Shown here: positions 55,922 through 58,328 of the stretch, piece after piece
Position numbering within the stretch: position 1 is the first letter of the stretch
Layout of the letters: every line of letters starts with the position of its first letter
Source of the DNA: Planoprotostelium fungivorum
Lineage: Eukaryota > Evosea > Variosea > Cavosteliida > Cavosteliaceae
Direction: 5' to 3'
DNA: 58,328 nucleotides
NCBI GenBank assembly: GCA_003024175.1
Contig: MDYQ01000173.1
Span: 1 to 58,328, forward strand
Notes under the pieces: generated by a model
Database searches by the model: none
The model's input: the letters and a program-made list of their open reading frames with translations, nothing else
Told to the model about the DNA's origin: nothing
Made by a program: the position numbers and the translations under genes

Positions 55922-57317
55922 ATGAACTACGCTGTTCTACTCACCATACTCCTTCTCGCAGCAGCGACTGCGCAGAACTCCAACACCTTCTACGAGGCAT
56001 CCACTCGTGATGACAACAAGTACTACTTTGTCGGTTTCGGTCCTTACCTATACACCTTCGCTCTTCCTTCTCTCGATCTGGTCAACACGTGAGATCATTC
56101 GAATCATCATTTTGTATCACGACATCACATCTGACGAAGTGACCAGCATCTTCCAAGCCGGTAAGACGTTCTCTGCTCCCGCCTCTTTCGACGGACGTTT
56201 CGCCAACTACGGAGATGGAACTTCCGGCACCAACGGTTTCCCAACTGGCTCATACAAGGAGGACACCTTCAATAATTTCGCACTCACTTACTTACCCAAC
56301 ACTCCTCCTCCCGCTGATCCTGATGTCTTCGCCGCTCCCGTGAGACTTTCATCATCCAATCACCACATCAACTCACGTATGACAGACAACCGTCACCGAT
56401 GCCGCCGGTAACAGCTACACCTTCAACAGTGGAGATGCTACGACCAAGGCTACCGTCACGAAGACTTCTCCCTCCGGCACGCTCCTCGCCACGGCCACTC
56501 TGGCTAGCCCTCACCTCGCCAACGGTCAATACTCCACCCTCCTCAGGTGACACTTCATCTCCATCACTTCCCACCTCATCATCTCATCTGATCTCACCAC
56601 TTCAACTATCTCACCGTCTGGTGTTTTCACCTTATCATCATCTCAACGTCACCTCATCTACTCTCCAGAGCTTTCAGTCTGCAAGGTAGCACCTTATACC
56701 TCGTCGCCGCCCAGGGCGCCGGCCGTGGTACCTTCGACTACGACTACTACTCCTTCGCAGCCAGCGACCTCACCATCTTAGAAGGCCCCGTCAGCCTCCC
56801 CAACTCTTACCTCTCCGGCTGCCCCGTCGCCCCCCGCGGCTGCGGCGTCGCCGTCGTAGAGAAATTGACCGTCATCAACGGCCTCGTCGTCTACACCTAC
56901 AGCAACGCCACCTTCAACGGTGTCGGTCCTGGCCCCTTCCAGATCTACGTCGTGTCTTACTCTGCTCAATGTGGCTTCAGCACCAATATGTTTGACGATA
57001 TGTACAAGAGACCCAACGAGTTCGGTAGTGGAAGGTGCAGCGGTGGCTCCGTTTCTACCTCCGAAGAAGAGACGACCGTGGAGGAAGTAGAGACGACTTG
57101 TGAAGAGAAGCCTTGGACTCGCGAGGACAAACCGACCACCCATCAAGAGGAGACCACCGAGGAGAATGGAGACTCTAACCCTCCTCTCGCCCAGACTTCG
57201 AACGGCGCCAACGGAAACGTGGCCAACACTGTTACTCAGGACAGAAGCCAGCAGGGAGCTGCCGCCGCTGTCGTGGCGTCTATGGTCGTCGTCGCGGCCG
57301 CTCTCGTCTTGGCTTAA
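55922..57317 (+). CDS. secreted GPI-anchored surface protein, unknown family
   Basis: ATG at 55922 begins a clear signal peptide (YAVLLTILLLAAATAQ), then a beta-rich ectodomain with repeats of FxxGxT-like strands, Asn-glycosylation sequons and about six cysteines. A Thr/Glu-rich stalk (EEETTVEEVETTCEE, TTHQEETTEENG) leads to a C-terminal hydrophobic tail (AAVVASMVVVAAALVLA) typical of GPI attachment. Three introns of about 50-100 nt. GC-rich, C-ending codons suggest strong expression. About 390 residues. The family is not recognised; candidate roles are adhesion or coat. Confidence 0.75.
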
Positions 57318-58041
57318 GTGTCGATGATAAATATGTACCTGTTAAGACGGTTATTGATGATGATTCTGGATGATGAAACGGCCGATGGAAAGTGTGTTGC
57401 CATGGTGAGCGAAATGGACCATCTGATTCGGTTTTTCCGGTTGGTAGTCAAATGGTGCATTGAGAATGGATCACTTCTCTCCCGACCACTGGAATATGCA
57501 CGACGAAAAAATTAGTGATCCAAATGCATGGACACCAACCAGAAAAAACAAATCATCTGTACAGATTAGAAGCTTTTCCTGACGATCTCTATCACATGTT
57601 GAAGTGAAGGACGGGAGTTGTAGACGACCGGAGGATAAAATTCCGTAATCAAGCGGCACCCTGTAATGAAAGAGCGCTCATTCCGATCTTATCTATTGTT
57701 CTTCGAGAGTTTCATATGCCGGACGCCCGGGTAGAGTCTTAACTACTTATGGTTCAAATCACGAACCTCATCATCTTCGCATCTCTTTGTCGCCGAGCGG
57801 TTCAATCTGCTTCGGAACGGGTATTTATCGACCGGATTCTCGATTGGAATGTTCTGTAACAGGCGTGAAATCTAACAAATATACCTCGGACACCTCGGTC
57901 GTTCACTTCACACGAGCTCAAGACTCGAGACCTCATTCTCAATGGCGAGACTTTCGCCTCCGAGGCTTTCGGAGGGTGAAGGACAGTGTTAATACTATCC
58001 CCGAACCGCCGAATGACATTCCTTTCGGTTGATTCACACGC
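57318..58041. other. gap holding repeat copy 2 and the upstream region of the Stealth gene
   Basis: Apart from the repeat at 57459-57559, no coding frame is supported. The last 100 bases precede the ATG of the Stealth gene. Confidence 0.4.
57459..57559 (+). repeat. dispersed repeat, copy 2
   Basis: Same orientation and almost the same sequence as 4081-4184, including the GGATCACT..AGTGATCC inverted pair and the shared 3' block GGACACCAACCAGAAAAA. Flanks differ, so the shared segment marks the element boundaries. Confidence 0.7.
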
Positions 58042-58328
58042 ATGACTATGGTCCGGGTCTATTTGAGAATTTCGCCCCAGACCGAGCAGAGTCCTGACGA
58101 GCTCAAGTATCATCAGGAGGATAAGGGATGGATCGGGCACTATAAACGGTGGTTGTTAATGAGAGGATGGGGGTATCTGATGGCATTCCTTCTTGTGACT
58201 GGAGGCTTATACTACTACCTGGATTCCATTAGCACAGTAGCCCTGCTTGAAACAGAAGCAATCGATGTGGTCTACACGTGGGTGAACGGAAGTGATCCCC
58301 GTCATCTGTCTTCACTGACGAAATACAA
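58042..58328 (+). CDS. Stealth/GNPTAB-like sugar-phosphotransferase, 5' end only
   Basis: ATG at 58042 starts a type II membrane topology: a polar cytosolic segment of about 35 residues, one transmembrane helix (YLMAFLLVTGGLYYYL), then the Stealth CR1 opening EAIDVVYTWVNGSDPRHLSS. Stealth proteins, including human GNPTAB, transfer hexose-1-phosphates; GNPTAB makes the mannose-6-phosphate tag on lysosomal enzymes in the Golgi. The frame is intact to the window end; the remaining conserved regions lie outside. A broken copy of this 5' region lies at 8030-8215. Confidence 0.85.
   Translation, partial: MTMVRVYLRISPQTEQSPDELKYHQEDKGWIGHYKRWLLMRGWGYLMAFLLVTGGLYYYLDSISTVALLETEAIDVVYTWVNGSDPRHLSSLTKY

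Overview
The window is nuclear DNA from an intron-rich, very compact eukaryotic genome, most likely a free-living protist. An amoebozoan is my best guess. This rests on the family mix (Rap GTPase, folliculin-interacting protein, WDR27, Stealth/GNPTAB-type phosphotransferase, Crinkler-type kinase); the sequence alone does not prove it. Almost every gene is cut by short introns, typically 30-60 nt, with GTGAG/GTAAG donors and an YAG acceptor just 3' of a CTGAC/TTGAC-like branch site. CDS spans below run from start to stop codon and include introns. Exon joins were made by eye.

Left edge (1-4.2 kb): AT-rich and degraded. It holds a Crinkler-type kinase fragment with an in-frame stop, two unidentified ORFs, a protein-primed type B DNA polymerase fragment lacking a catalytic Asp, an HNH-endonuclease-like ORF and a short dispersed repeat. 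It reads as a graveyard of mobile or viral-type DNA.

4.5-14.2 kb: WDR27-like WD40 protein (-), a broken Stealth fragment, a membrane-anchored thioredoxin/PDI (-), a folliculin-interacting protein (+), and two unidentified genes (-, +).

14.2-28.8 kb (-): one apparent giant gene, roughly 4,100 residues, of the DUF3638/DUF3645 helicase-like family. It has an embedded FYVE-type zinc finger, EF-hands and a C-terminal VPS62/VPS13-type beta domain. This is the most unusual object in the window.

29-41.9 kb: nuclear and housekeeping genes in back-to-back or tail-to-tail pairs: YL1/VPS72 (+), TFIIS (-), POLD3 (+), class I aldolase (-), Rap GTPase (+), tRNA-Arg(TCT), a DUF3128/EMI1-like gene (+), V-ATPase subunit A (+), and an unknown gene (+).

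42-55.3 kb (mostly -): small putative GPI protein, ubiquitin E2, CtIP/Sae2 repair protein, MAPKKK, five-span membrane protein, USP4/15-type deubiquitinase, and 3-ketodihydrosphingosine reductase.

55.9-58.3 kb (+): a GPI-type surface protein, a second copy of the dispersed repeat, and the 5' end of an intact Stealth/GNPTAB-like gene whose broken copy lies near 8 kb. No operons are expected; tight spacing reflects genome compaction.
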